Assembly (NCBI GenBank): GCA_007127255.1
Contig: SKZS01000001.1
Span: 1-7,064, forward strand
DNA length: 7,064 bases
Reading direction: 5' to 3'
From: Syntrophomonadaceae bacterium
Lineage (GTDB): Bacteria; Bacillota; Dethiobacteria; DTU022
Numbering within the stretch: the first letter of the stretch is position 1; each line of letters starts with the position of its first letter. Under the pieces are notes generated by a model. That model had not been told where the DNA came from. It searched no databases and worked only from the letters and a program-made list of their open reading frames with translations. The position numbers and the translations under genes are program-made. Below, piece by piece: positions 1-5,763 of the stretch.

Positions 1-195
1 GGTGTGGATGTGCCAATCACAGTAGTTTTACAGGTGACTGATACAGAACCCGGCGTAAAAGGAGATACTGCATCGGGAGCGTCAAAGCCGGCCACAACTG
101 AAACCGGATTGGTTGTCCAGGTCCCGCTGTTCATTAACAGCGGAGATCTTATTAAAATTGATACCCGGACAGGTTCTTATATTGAAAGGGCTTAA
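1..195 (+). CDS. efp: Elongation factor P, C-terminal part (5' end outside window)
   Basis: This is the last 64 residues of elongation factor P, the translation factor that binds between the P and E sites and relieves ribosomes stalled at proline runs. The frame is open from base 1, so the start and the first two domains lie upstream. The visible part is the third, OB-fold domain. It contains the family signature: a Lys-Pro-Ala, then TGLVVQVPLF, then INSGDLIKIDT, ending in the usual GSYIERA just before TAA. The modified loop residue near position 32-34 of the full protein is not in the window. The next gene starts 33 nt downstream with no visible terminator between, so co-transcription is likely. 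The identification rests on the signature and is secure. Confidence 0.96.
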   Translation, partial: GVDVPITVVLQVTDTEPGVKGDTASGASKPATTETGLVVQVPLFINSGDLIKIDTRTGSYIERA

Positions 196-228
196 GATGT
201 AAATATTAACTTAAGGGAGGGAACCCGA

Positions 229-687
229 ATGACTGAAGATTTGAAAGCGCGTGTATCATATTTGAGAGGTTTTACCGAAGGGTTGGAACTGGGAGAGGAA
301 AGCAAGGAACAGAAGGTGCTGCACCGTATTATCGATCTGCTCGAAGATATGACCGATGAAATCGAACAGTTAAGCGTAGATTACGAGGAGCTGTTTGAGT
401 ACACAGAGGCGATAGACGATGATCTGACGGAAATGGAAGAGGATTTCTACGAGGATGCAGAAGGTGTTGATGATGACTATGACGATTACCTGGATGAATT
501 TGAAGGCGGTTTTTCGATGGAATGTCCAAACTGCAGGGAAATCGTAGTTGTCGATGACGATCTTTTGGATCAAGATGCGTCAATTGAGGTTACCTGCCCC
601 GGATGCGGTGAAGTAGTCCTGGTTGATGATGAAGAATGGGATATGGATATCGAAGAGATGCCTGAAGAAACTGACGGCAAAGAATAA
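229..687 (+). CDS. CD1247-type acidic zinc-ribbon protein of unknown function
   Basis: A 152-residue protein resembling the CD1247 N-terminal-domain family, which is often found beside efp in Clostridia; its function is unknown. The N-terminal part (about 1-25, MTEDLKARVSYLRGFTEGL) is the conserved family block. Residues 26-70 are helical and probably coiled coil (LLEDMTDEIEQL). Residues 60-95 are extremely rich in Asp and Glu. A C-terminal zinc ribbon follows, with C99-x2-C102 and C123-x2-C126 in CPNC and CPGC knuckles, and then another acidic tail. There is no signal peptide or membrane segment, so it should be cytoplasmic. The ATG start is supported by AAGGGAGG at 213-220, 8 nt upstream. 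The zinc ribbon plus a strongly acidic body could suit a protein-protein or nucleic-acid-mimic role, but that is only inference. The family call comes from memory of the motif and context. Confidence 0.8.
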   Translation: MTEDLKARVSYLRGFTEGLELGEESKEQKVLHRIIDLLEDMTDEIEQLSVDYEELFEYTEAIDDDLTEMEEDFYEDAEGVDDDYDDYLDEFEGGFSMECPNCREIVVVDDDLLDQDASIEVTCPGCGEVVLVDDEEWDMDIEEMPEETDGKE

Positions 688-722
688 TTTTACTGAAAAT
701 GACCCAGCTGTAAACTTAACAT

Positions 723-757
723 AAAGCCTCCGGTTCCTGCCAGGTTCAGGAGGCTTT
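723..757 (+). terminator. Hairpin terminator after the efp-CD1247 unit
   Basis: AAAGCCTCC (723-731) is repeated as the perfect inverted copy GGAGGCTTT (749-757), giving a 9-bp stem with a 17-nt loop. It begins 35 nt after the stop codon of the zinc-ribbon gene and lies before the next promoter, where a terminator is expected. The 3' U run is only three bases long and the flanking A run is equally short, so it may be a moderate intrinsic terminator. Its A-stem-T form could allow weak function on either strand. Confidence 0.65.
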
Positions 758-778
758 GCAACAGAGAAAAGCAGGCGA

Positions 779-790
779 TTTAGGCCTAAA
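779..790. promoter_or_regulatory. 12-bp perfect palindrome upstream of the Asp23 promoter
   Basis: TTTAGGCCTAAA is perfectly self-complementary and ends 16 bp before the -35 box of the Asp23-operon promoter. A partial repeat of its right half, GCCTTAAA, lies at 799-806, directly against the -35. The position suits an activator or regulator binding site. No known operator consensus is recognised and no regulator is identified, so the function is inference. Confidence 0.35.
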
Positions 791-806
791 CGGTTTGAGC
801 CTTAAA

Positions 807-835
807 TTGAATAGATTGTTCGATTCTGTTATAAT
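807..835 (+). promoter_or_regulatory. Sigma-A-type extended -10 promoter for the Asp23 operon
   Basis: The -35 box is TTGAAT (807-812), the spacer is 17 bp, and the -10 box is TATAAT (830-835) preceded by TG at 827-828, which makes an extended -10. Transcription should start near 842, giving a leader of about 47 nt before the ATG at 889. This is the best promoter match in the window. It is close to the vegetative sigma-A consensus and shows no sign of a sigma-B-type sequence. Confidence 0.82.
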
Positions 836-873
836 TAAAAGAGAAGAAAACTGTTGTGTCAGGTTATTCTAAT

Positions 874-880
874 GGGAGGT
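874..880 (+). promoter_or_regulatory. Ribosome binding site deciding the Asp23 start
   Basis: GGGAGGT lies 8 nt before the ATG at 889. The in-frame GTG at 856 would add eleven residues, but it has no purine-rich site upstream and would put this Shine-Dalgarno inside the coding region. The ATG is therefore preferred. Confidence 0.85.
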
Positions 881-888
881 ATCATCAT

Positions 889-1311
889 ATGACTGAAGAA
901 GGAATCCGTACATTACCGACCGAATTGGGCGTTGTGAAAATTGCCGATGAAGTGGTATCAATAATAGCCGGCCTTGCTGCTACTGAAATTGAAGGAGTTT
1001 CTTCAATGAGCGGTGGGATTGGCGGAGGTATAGCTGAAGTTCTCGGACGTCGTAATTTCTCCAAGGGAGTCAGGGTGGAGGTAGGCACAGAAGAGGCGAA
1101 AATCGAAATATTTATTATAGTAAACTACGGAGTGCGCATTCCTGATGTGGCCTGGGATATTCAGGAGTCAGTCAAAAATGCCGTTGAAACCATGACCGGC
1201 CTGAATGTTACCCATGTCAATGTTCATGTCCAGGGCGTTCACTTCCCCAAAACTGAAGAAGAACTGGAAGAAGAAACTGAAGAAGTCGAAACTGAAGCAA
1301 AGAATGAATAA
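889..1311 (+). CDS. Asp23/Gls24 family envelope stress protein
   Basis: A 140-residue member of the Asp23/Gls24 (DUF322) family: small, soluble, often abundant proteins that sit at the membrane through an AmaP-type anchor and are linked to alkaline and cell-envelope stress in Firmicutes. The family pattern is clear. It starts with the GVVKIADEVVSIIAGLAATEIEGV block (about residues 14-37), then a glycine-rich turn SGGIGGGIAEVLGRR (41-55), the strand pair VRVEVGTEEAKIEIFIIVNYG, the helix IPDVAWDIQESVKNAVETMTG and the terminal strand VNVHVQGVHF. A Glu-rich tail (EEELEEETEEVETE) follows. A strong promoter lies directly upstream and the AmaP gene follows after 35 nt, so the stress module is one transcription unit. 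The genome may hold other paralogues, so a specific symbol is not given. Confidence 0.93.
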   Translation: MTEEGIRTLPTELGVVKIADEVVSIIAGLAATEIEGVSSMSGGIGGGIAEVLGRRNFSKGVRVEVGTEEAKIEIFIIVNYGVRIPDVAWDIQESVKNAVETMTGLNVTHVNVHVQGVHFPKTEEELEEETEEVETEAKNE

Positions 1312-1346
1312 TTAATCCGATTCAGCATAGATAAGGGGGAGTAAGC

Positions 1347-1880
1347 ATGAAAGCAGTTATCCGTTTTTTCGCGATATTTATAGCGCTCCTGCTAATAGGA
1401 GCCGCACTATTCCTTGTTATTATTAACTATAATGTGATCCCCGGTCTGGCAGAAGCAGTTATGCTGCCCGCATGGGCGGAAGAAAATGTAATATTAGTCG
1501 CAGCCGCAGGTTTATTGCTTATTGCCCTGATCCTGCTGGCATCGGGTTTTCGCCCTTCCAAAAAACCCGGCAGCGGCACGCTCAAAAGCAGCGAATATGG
1601 AGAAGTATTAATTTCGGTTTCTGCTCTTGAAAATATGGTCCTGAGGATTGTCCAGCAAACAAAAGGGATTAAGGACGTCAGCCGGGATGTCAGGTTTACA
1701 TCCAATGGGCTGGTTGTTAATATCAAGATCAGCGCTATGCCTGATGTTTCTCTACCGGGCGTTATTGAGGAACTGCAGGAAAAAACGAAGAAACACCTGG
1801 AGGAAATTACCGGCATCTCTGTTCGTGAAGTAAAAGTGCTGGTTGACAGCGTTAATATGGATCAATCCGCTTCCAGTTGA
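1347..1880 (+). CDS. amaP: AmaP-like alkaline-shock membrane anchor protein
   Basis: A 177-residue two-pass membrane protein of the AmaP family, which tethers Asp23 to the cytoplasmic face of the membrane. Hydrophobic segment 1 spans about residues 5-26. A short loop containing NYNVIPG and AWAEEN separates it from segment 2 at about 47-66. A positively charged RPSKK stretch follows the second segment, as expected for an inside-facing C terminus. Residues 80-172 form a divergent Asp23-like domain (EVLISVSALENMVLRI; VNIKISAMPDVSLPGVIEEL; SVREVKVLVDSVN), which probably binds Asp23-type partners. The ATG has AGGGGG at 1334-1339, 7 nt upstream. It lies between the Asp23 gene and a DUF2273 gene, the usual order for this module. 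The symbol is given by domain layout and context, not by proven function. Confidence 0.85.
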   Translation: MKAVIRFFAIFIALLLIGAALFLVIINYNVIPGLAEAVMLPAWAEENVILVAAAGLLLIALILLASGFRPSKKPGSGTLKSSEYGEVLISVSALENMVLRIVQQTKGIKDVSRDVRFTSNGLVVNIKISAMPDVSLPGVIEELQEKTKKHLEEITGISVREVKVLVDSVNMDQSASS

Positions 1881-1900
1881 TTAAGCGGATAACAGATAAT

Positions 1901-1907
1901 AAGGGGG
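1901..1907 (+). promoter_or_regulatory. Ribosome binding site supporting a TTG start at 1916
   Basis: AAGGGGG lies 8 nt before TTG 1916. An earlier in-frame TTG at 1877 overlaps the amaP stop but has no Shine-Dalgarno and would add a polar 13-residue leader unlike the family. The site therefore fixes the DUF2273 start. Confidence 0.75.
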
Positions 1908-1915
1908 CGCATATT

Positions 1916-2143
1916 TTGACAGAATATAACTGGTGGCTTTTTCTAAATAAACACTGGGGAAAAATATTAGGTGGAGTTCTTGGCCTGATCTTCGCCCTGC
2001 TGGTAATCAATATTGGTTTCTGGTGGAGTGTGTTTATTTTTCTCTGTGTCGGTATCGGGTTGTTGATCGGGTGGAGGCTGGAAGTTAGCAAAAATGCCGG
2101 TCTGTACCTGAGGCGTATATTTGCGCCGAAAGATGAAAGTTAA
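1916..2143 (+). CDS. DUF2273 small integral membrane protein
   Basis: A 75-residue membrane protein of the DUF2273 family, which commonly accompanies Asp23 and AmaP genes; its molecular role is unknown. It opens with TEYNWWLFLNKHWGKILG, the amphipathic aromatic N terminus typical of the family. Two hydrophobic segments follow at about residues 17-33 (ILGGVLGLIFALLVINI) and 36-53 (WWSVFIFLCVGIGLLIGW). A basic C-terminal tail with RR and K residues predicts a cytoplasmic C terminus. Translation probably starts at TTG, 35 nt after amaP. It may help anchor or organise the Asp23-AmaP complex, which is inference from constant gene linkage. Confidence 0.85.
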   Translation: MTEYNWWLFLNKHWGKILGGVLGLIFALLVINIGFWWSVFIFLCVGIGLLIGWRLEVSKNAGLYLRRIFAPKDES

Positions 2144-2167
2144 TTAATACAGGTTTTTTTTGAACTA

Positions 2168-2222
2168 AACAGCCTTTTAAGGTTGCAGGGAACAATCTGC
2201 TCTGGTTTAATTTAAGCCTGTT
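2168..2222 (+). promoter_or_regulatory. Possible structured leader upstream of nusB
   Basis: AACAG (2168-2172) pairs with CTGTT (2218-2222). After one C-C mismatch, CTT (2174-2176) pairs with AAG (2214-2216), giving an imperfect 8-bp outer stem. Inside, GCAG (2185-2188) can pair with CTGC (2197-2200) around an 8-nt loop. A run of eight T lies just upstream at 2154-2161. No known riboswitch or leader class is recognised, and the pairing could be chance in AT-rich DNA. Confidence 0.25.
2183..2211 (+). promoter_or_regulatory. Weak promoter candidate for nusB
   Basis: TTGCAG (2183-2188), a 17-bp spacer and TTTAAT (2206-2211) give a poor -35 and a fair -10 box. It is the best-spaced pair I found in the gap before nusB. 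Read-through from the Asp23 operon is an equally good explanation, because no convincing terminator separates them. Confidence 0.3.
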
Positions 2223-2230
2223 AATCTACT

Positions 2231-2261
2231 TGCTCCTGTTGGACGGGGCACCTGATTTTTT
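2231..2261 (+). terminator. Weak hairpin plus T run before nusB (attenuator candidate)
   Basis: TGCTCC (2231-2236) can pair with GGGGCA (2245-2250), six pairs with one G-U, around an 8-nt loop. TTTTTT follows at 2256-2261, 5 nt after the stem. The short stem and the gap before the T run make it a poor intrinsic terminator. It sits just ahead of the nusB ribosome binding site, so it could act as an attenuator if it is real. Confidence 0.25.
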
Positions 2262-2270
2262 AAGCATTAT

Positions 2271-2276
2271 GGAGGT
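2271..2276 (+). promoter_or_regulatory. Ribosome binding site for the TTG start of nusB
   Basis: GGAGGT lies 9 nt before TTG 2286. The residues that follow (SRRLAREIAFRALFQ) match the true N terminus of NusB, so the TTG is the real start. Confidence 0.85.
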
Positions 2277-2285
2277 ACAATACTA

Positions 2286-2702
2286 TTGTCCCGTCGGTTA
2301 GCCAGAGAAATTGCATTCAGGGCCCTTTTTCAGGTTGATGTCGGCAAATGCCGGTCAGAATTGGCTTTAAAGCATTCGCTTGAAGGTTACAGTTTCAGCA
2401 GCAGCGAAGAGCAATTCATCAATGAACTGGTTTTCGGGGCTGTAGATAAATGTTCGGTGCTTGATGATTTGATCAGAAAGCACCTGGTTAAGTGGGAACT
2501 GGAGAGGTTATCAGCCGTAGACCGTAACCTATTACGCCTGGCCTTGTTTGAGATTGTTTACAGGCCTGATATTCCGCCTGCGGTTTCCATTAATGAAGCC
2601 CTGGATTTAGCAAAAAAATATGGCAGCAGCGGAGAAGCGGTCGGTTTTATCAATAGTGTCCTTGATCGTGCTGTAGGAGAAGCCCTTGACAAAGAATCTT
2701 GA
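2286..2702 (+). CDS. nusB: Transcription antitermination factor NusB
   Basis: A 138-residue, all-helical NusB. With NusE (S10) it binds boxA RNA in ribosomal RNA leaders and supports antitermination and rRNA maturation. The N-terminal RNA-binding helix is seen as SRRLAREIAFRALFQVDVG. The C-terminal family block is very clear: LSAVDRNLLRLALFEIVY, then PDIPPAVSINEALDLAKKYG, then GFINSVLDRAVGEAL. Length is normal for the family. It starts at TTG, supported by GGAGGT 9 nt upstream, and its 3' end overlaps the start of the TsaD-like gene by 17 nt, so the two are translationally linked. The 142-nt gap before it holds weak promoter and hairpin candidates only. Confidence 0.96.
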   Translation: MSRRLAREIAFRALFQVDVGKCRSELALKHSLEGYSFSSSEEQFINELVFGAVDKCSVLDDLIRKHLVKWELERLSAVDRNLLRLALFEIVYRPDIPPAVSINEALDLAKKYGSSGEAVGFINSVLDRAVGEALDKES

Positions 2703-3669
2703 TCGCTTAACGGCTTTGGGCCTCGACACCTCGGCATACACCACATCCCTGGCCCTGGTCGATCTGGATGAAAAGCTTATATATGAGAGAAGGATACCCC
2801 TGCCGGTTAAGGAAGGCAGCCTGGGGTTGCGCCAGTCAGAGGCAGTGTTCGCCCACCTTTCTAATCTGCCTGCTTTGTATGGCGAGCGTCGGGATTTATT
2901 CAGGGAGAGGGTTTTAACTGCCGTCGGCGCTGCCGTTAAACCGCGGCCGGTGGAAGGTTCATATATGCCTGTATTTAAAGTTGGTGAGGCCTTTGGTCTG
3001 TTTCTAACCCGGACCATGGGTCTTTTTTATTTGTCCTCCACTCACCAGGAAGGTCATGTCCAGGCGGGAATCTGGTCGGCAGGTTTGCCTGCGGGTAGAT
3101 ACTTAATTCTGCATCTTTCCGGGGGAACCACGGAAATTCTTTCGGCATTAGAAGCGTCCCCGGGTAAGTTTGAAATTGAACTTTTAGGCGGCAGTACAGA
3201 CCTGAATGCCGGCCAATTCATTGATCGGCTTGGTCAGGCCCTGGGCCTCGGTTTTCCTGCCGGACCGGAACTGGAAAAGATTGCAGCAAAAACAGAAAAT
3301 GAAGGGTTGTCGCTACCCCTGGCAGTTAAGGGTAATGAAATCAGTTTTTCCGGACCGGCCAGCCAGGCGGAAAGACTCTTGCAGCAGGGTTGCGACCGGG
3401 TCGAGCTGGCCAGGGCGATAGAAAAATGTATTGCCGATACCCTGGTTGCGGCAGTTAAAAACATATCTGCAGGTAACCGGAGAAATGATGGCATCCTGGC
3501 CGTGGGAGGAGTGACGGCTAACTGCTATATCAGGAAGCGCTTAAAAGAAAAACTGCCATCTGAAAAAATATTTTTCGCCCGGCCTGAATATGCTTCCGAT
3601 AATGCTGTCGGTCTGGCTATCCAGGCTGTGCGCGCATATAAATATGCTTCAATGATTGAAAAAGATTAA
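2686..3669 (+). CDS. TsaD/Kae1-family paralogue (peptidase M22, 'O-sialoglycoprotein endopeptidase' type)
   Basis: A 327-residue ASKHA-fold protein related to TsaD, the enzyme that transfers threonylcarbamoyl to A37 of tRNA. Seen motifs: the phosphate-1 loop LGLDTSAYTTSLALVD (11-26), the metal-binding HQEGH (120-124), LSGGTTE (144-150), DRLGQALGLGFPAGPELEKIA, SFSG, GGVTAN (274-279) and SDNAVGLA with D305. Compared with true TsaD, ETSCD has become DTSAY and the glycine-rich AGPGLVG loop is replaced by KPRPVEGSYMP (85-95). It is therefore probably a paralogue with a changed role, and a standard tsaD should exist elsewhere in the genome. The peptidase name is historical. The TTG start overlaps nusB by 17 nt and has AGGAG at 2675-2679; an alternative TTG at 2716 lacks such a site. 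Confidence 0.85.
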   Translation: MTKNLDRLTALGLDTSAYTTSLALVDLDEKLIYERRIPLPVKEGSLGLRQSEAVFAHLSNLPALYGERRDLFRERVLTAVGAAVKPRPVEGSYMPVFKVGEAFGLFLTRTMGLFYLSSTHQEGHVQAGIWSAGLPAGRYLILHLSGGTTEILSALEASPGKFEIELLGGSTDLNAGQFIDRLGQALGLGFPAGPELEKIAAKTENEGLSLPLAVKGNEISFSGPASQAERLLQQGCDRVELARAIEKCIADTLVAAVKNISAGNRRNDGILAVGGVTANCYIRKRLKEKLPSEKIFFARPEYASDNAVGLAIQAVRAYKYASMIEKD

Positions 3670-3683
3670 GAGGAATTTATAAA
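3656..3683 (+). promoter_or_regulatory. Promoter candidate for the SfrBA-like redox operon
   Basis: The -35 is TTGAAA (3656-3661), the spacer is 16 bp and the -10 is TATAAA (3678-3683). Each box differs from consensus by one base. The -35 lies inside the last codons of the TsaD-like gene. Predicted transcription start is near 3690, leaving a leader of about 88 nt. Confidence 0.55.
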
Positions 3684-3731
3684 AAAATGCCGAAGAAATT
3701 ACTTAGCAAAAAGAAACCATTCTAAAAAGCA

Positions 3732-3749
3732 ATAGCTGCACCAGGCTAT
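3732..3749 (+). repeat. Short inverted repeat in the leader of the redox operon
   Basis: ATAGC (3732-3736) and GCTAT (3745-3749) form a perfect 5-bp inverted repeat around an 8-nt loop, about 30 nt before the ATG. Only a broken T run follows, so it is not a convincing terminator. It could be a small leader hairpin or an operator half-site pair. Confidence 0.25.
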
Positions 3750-3777
3750 GTGATTTTGTGGGAAGAGAGAGGGATAA

Positions 3778-5763
3778 ATGTCCAAGGTATTTTTTAGCAG
3801 CTGGAACGGACAAATAGTTGATGAGCGGGAAAAAGCATTAGATGAACGTATCGAACTCCGGGATCTTGACATCCCCGAACATTTTGACAGGAAAGAATTA
3901 AAGGCGATGATTGGCTGGGCGGGCTTGATTATAGCCGATCCGGAAATTAATGTAGTTGAAGCTTTAAAGGAATATTTTAAAAATGTCCAGGATAAATCCT
4001 GCGGCCGCTGTATCCCCTGCCGGGCAGGAAGCAAAGTAATTGCAGATCGTTTGGAAACGATCAGTACAGGTGAAGGGAGCGAAGGCGACCTTTTATTTTT
4101 AAAAGAAATGGCGACCCTGATTAAAAACGGCTCCCTATGTGAACTGGGCATTTCTTCACCGGTTCCCCTGCTGCACGCACTTGAATATTTTGAAGAAGAT
4201 TTTCTGGCCTTAATTAACGGGACAAAGACGGCCGGTGATAACAGCTATGAATATCATCCGATTTTGACTGCTCCTTGTCAAAACGGTTGTCCTGCGCATA
4301 TCAATATTCCCAGGTATATTACCTGCATTAAAGAAGGAAACTACGAGGAGGCCCTGGCCGTGAACCGGGAAAAGACTCCCCTGGTCGGGACCCTGGGCCG
4401 GGTATGCATTCATCCCTGCGAATCAAACTGCAACCGCCAGCCTTACGACCAATCTTTGTCGATCAGGCTGCTTAAACGTTTCGCTGCAGATTTTGGGGCG
4501 AAAAACAACTATGACCGGGAACGGTCTTACCCGCTGCCGGCGCCTGATGCGGATCGGGTTGCTATTGTCGGTGCAGGGCCTGCCGGTTTGAATGCAGCTT
4601 ATAAGCTGGCGCAAAAAGGTTACGCTGTGACGATATATGAAGCGCTGCCCGTAGCCGGAGGTATGCTTGCTGTTGGCATTCCCAGCTACAGGCTGCCGCG
4701 TGATATTTTGAATGCTGAAATTGGCCTGGTTGAAAGCCTTGGCGTGAAAATAATCTATAATACCAAAGTTGGTGTAGATATCACCCTGGATCAGATCTGG
4801 GCGGAAGGATACAAGGCTATCTTTATCGCCAGCGGTCTTCATGACAGCGCCACCATGGGCTGTGAAGGTGAGGATGCCTGTTACTACGGGTATATGCCCG
4901 GGGTTGAGTTTTTACGTAAAATAAACCTTGGCGAGACGGTCGATCTTGGCGAGAGCGTGGCAGTAATCGGGGGTGGAAATGTGGCCATGGATTGCGCCCG
5001 TTCTGCCGTGCGGCTGGGGGTCAAAGAAGTACACCTGATCTACCGGCGCAGCAGGACTGAAATGCCTGCCAACAAGGCGGAAATTGATGCTGCGGAAGAA
5101 GAGGGCATTAAATTCCATCTCCTGGCCAACCCAACCTGCATTCTTGAAGAGAAAGGCGCTGTAAGCGGGATGGAGTGCGTAAAAATGGAACTCGGTGAAC
5201 CTGATTCCAGCGGCCGGCGCCGTCCGATACCGGTTGACGGTTCTGAATTTATTCTTAGTTCCGATACTGTAATTCCCGCTATCGGGCAGGTGGCAGATTT
5301 TTGCTTCCTGAACGAGGACTGCGGTATGGAGGTAACCAGGTGGGGCACACTGAAGGTTGATGAGGAGACAATGGCCGCTTCCACTCCCGGTATTTTTGCC
5401 GGAGGCGATGCGGTTCTCGGGGCAAGAACAGTTATTGAAGCAATTGCCACAGCAAACCGTGCCGCCGAAGCTATTGACAGCTACATTCGGGAAGGAAAAA
5501 GCACTGTTGGAAATAATTACAAGCTTGAGAAACACATTGAAGATTTAGGTGTTTACAGGGAGGAAAATGTGCCTGCAATAGTTGGCGGCAGGAAACGCCT
5601 GGAAGAAGAAGTGATGCCGGTGGCTGAGAGGATGCAGGGCTTTGCGGAAGCAGAACTCGGCTTTAAATGTCCTTCAGTCTCTATTGCGGAAGCCGAGCGA
5701 TGTGTTTCCTGTCTGCGCCTCGGACTGGCCGTCGTTTCTCCGGGGAGGAAAAATGATGACTAA
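3778..5763 (+). CDS. SfrB-like NAD(P)H oxidoreductase beta subunit (NuoF-type Fe-S tail fused to GltD-type flavoprotein)
   Basis: A 661-residue, probably cytoplasmic fusion. Residues about 44-130 match the C-terminal [4Fe-4S] domain of NuoF (GWAGLIIADPE; SCGRCIPCR with C75, C78, C81; then C121), without the NuoF FMN domain. Residues 160-225 carry GltD-type cluster cysteines (PCQNGCPAHINIPRYI with C167, C171; RVCIHPCESNC with C210, C214, C218). An FAD Rossmann motif GAGPAG (265-270) ends at E288, an NAD(P)H motif GGGNVA (398-403) is followed by YRRSR (422-426), and a second FAD contact is GGD (542-544). The arginines after the second Rossmann fold suggest NADPH. The C terminus adds EAERCVSC (638-645). 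This layout matches SfrB of the Geobacter NADPH-dependent Fe(III) reductase and related clostridial proteins. The ATG has AGAGGG just upstream. The next gene overlaps its end. The physiological electron acceptor cannot be read from the sequence. Confidence 0.85.
   Translation: MSKVFFSSWNGQIVDEREKALDERIELRDLDIPEHFDRKELKAMIGWAGLIIADPEINVVEALKEYFKNVQDKSCGRCIPCRAGSKVIADRLETISTGEGSEGDLLFLKEMATLIKNGSLCELGISSPVPLLHALEYFEEDFLALINGTKTAGDNSYEYHPILTAPCQNGCPAHINIPRYITCIKEGNYEEALAVNREKTPLVGTLGRVCIHPCESNCNRQPYDQSLSIRLLKRFAADFGAKNNYDRERSYPLPAPDADRVAIVGAGPAGLNAAYKLAQKGYAVTIYEALPVAGGMLAVGIPSYRLPRDILNAEIGLVESLGVKIIYNTKVGVDITLDQIWAEGYKAIFIASGLHDSATMGCEGEDACYYGYMPGVEFLRKINLGETVDLGESVAVIGGGNVAMDCARSAVRLGVKEVHLIYRRSRTEMPANKAEIDAAEEEGIKFHLLANPTCILEEKGAVSGMECVKMELGEPDSSGRRRPIPVDGSEFILSSDTVIPAIGQVADFCFLNEDCGMEVTRWGTLKVDEETMAASTPGIFAGGDAVLGARTVIEAIATANRAAEAIDSYIREGKSTVGNNYKLEKHIEDLGVYREENVPAIVGGRKRLEEEVMPVAERMQGFAEAELGFKCPSVSIAEAERCVSCLRLGLAVVSPGRKNDD
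5744..5748 (+). promoter_or_regulatory. Ribosome binding site inside the end of the beta-subunit gene
   Basis: GGAGG lies within the last codons of the upstream gene. Two adjacent ATG codons follow at 5753 and 5756, with spacings of 4 and 7 nt. The second is the better spaced and is taken as the start; the first would add one Met. Confidence 0.75.

Noticed and set aside
856..888. GTG at 856 as an upstream start for the Asp23 gene, adding eleven residues.
   Set aside because: No ribosome binding site precedes it, it lies only about 14 nt from the predicted transcription start, and the strong GGGAGGT at 874-880 points to ATG 889.
2154..2161. Run of eight T after the DUF2273 gene as an intrinsic terminator.
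   Set aside because: No stable GC-rich hairpin lies directly upstream; the nearest GGCG/CGCC pairing is inside the coding region, more than 25 nt away.
3687..3725. A 12-codon ORF (MPKKLLSKKKPF) in the leader of the redox operon, considered as a leader peptide.
   Set aside because: Its ATG lies at or just before the predicted transcription start near 3690, the nearest purine run is 12 nt away, and a Lys-rich peptide is easily produced by A-rich intergenic DNA.
4912..5535. Long reverse-strand open frame of about 207 codons opposite the beta-subunit gene, and similar antisense frames elsewhere.
   Set aside because: They are antisense to clearly conserved proteins, have no recognisable domain, and arise from the codon bias of the real genes.
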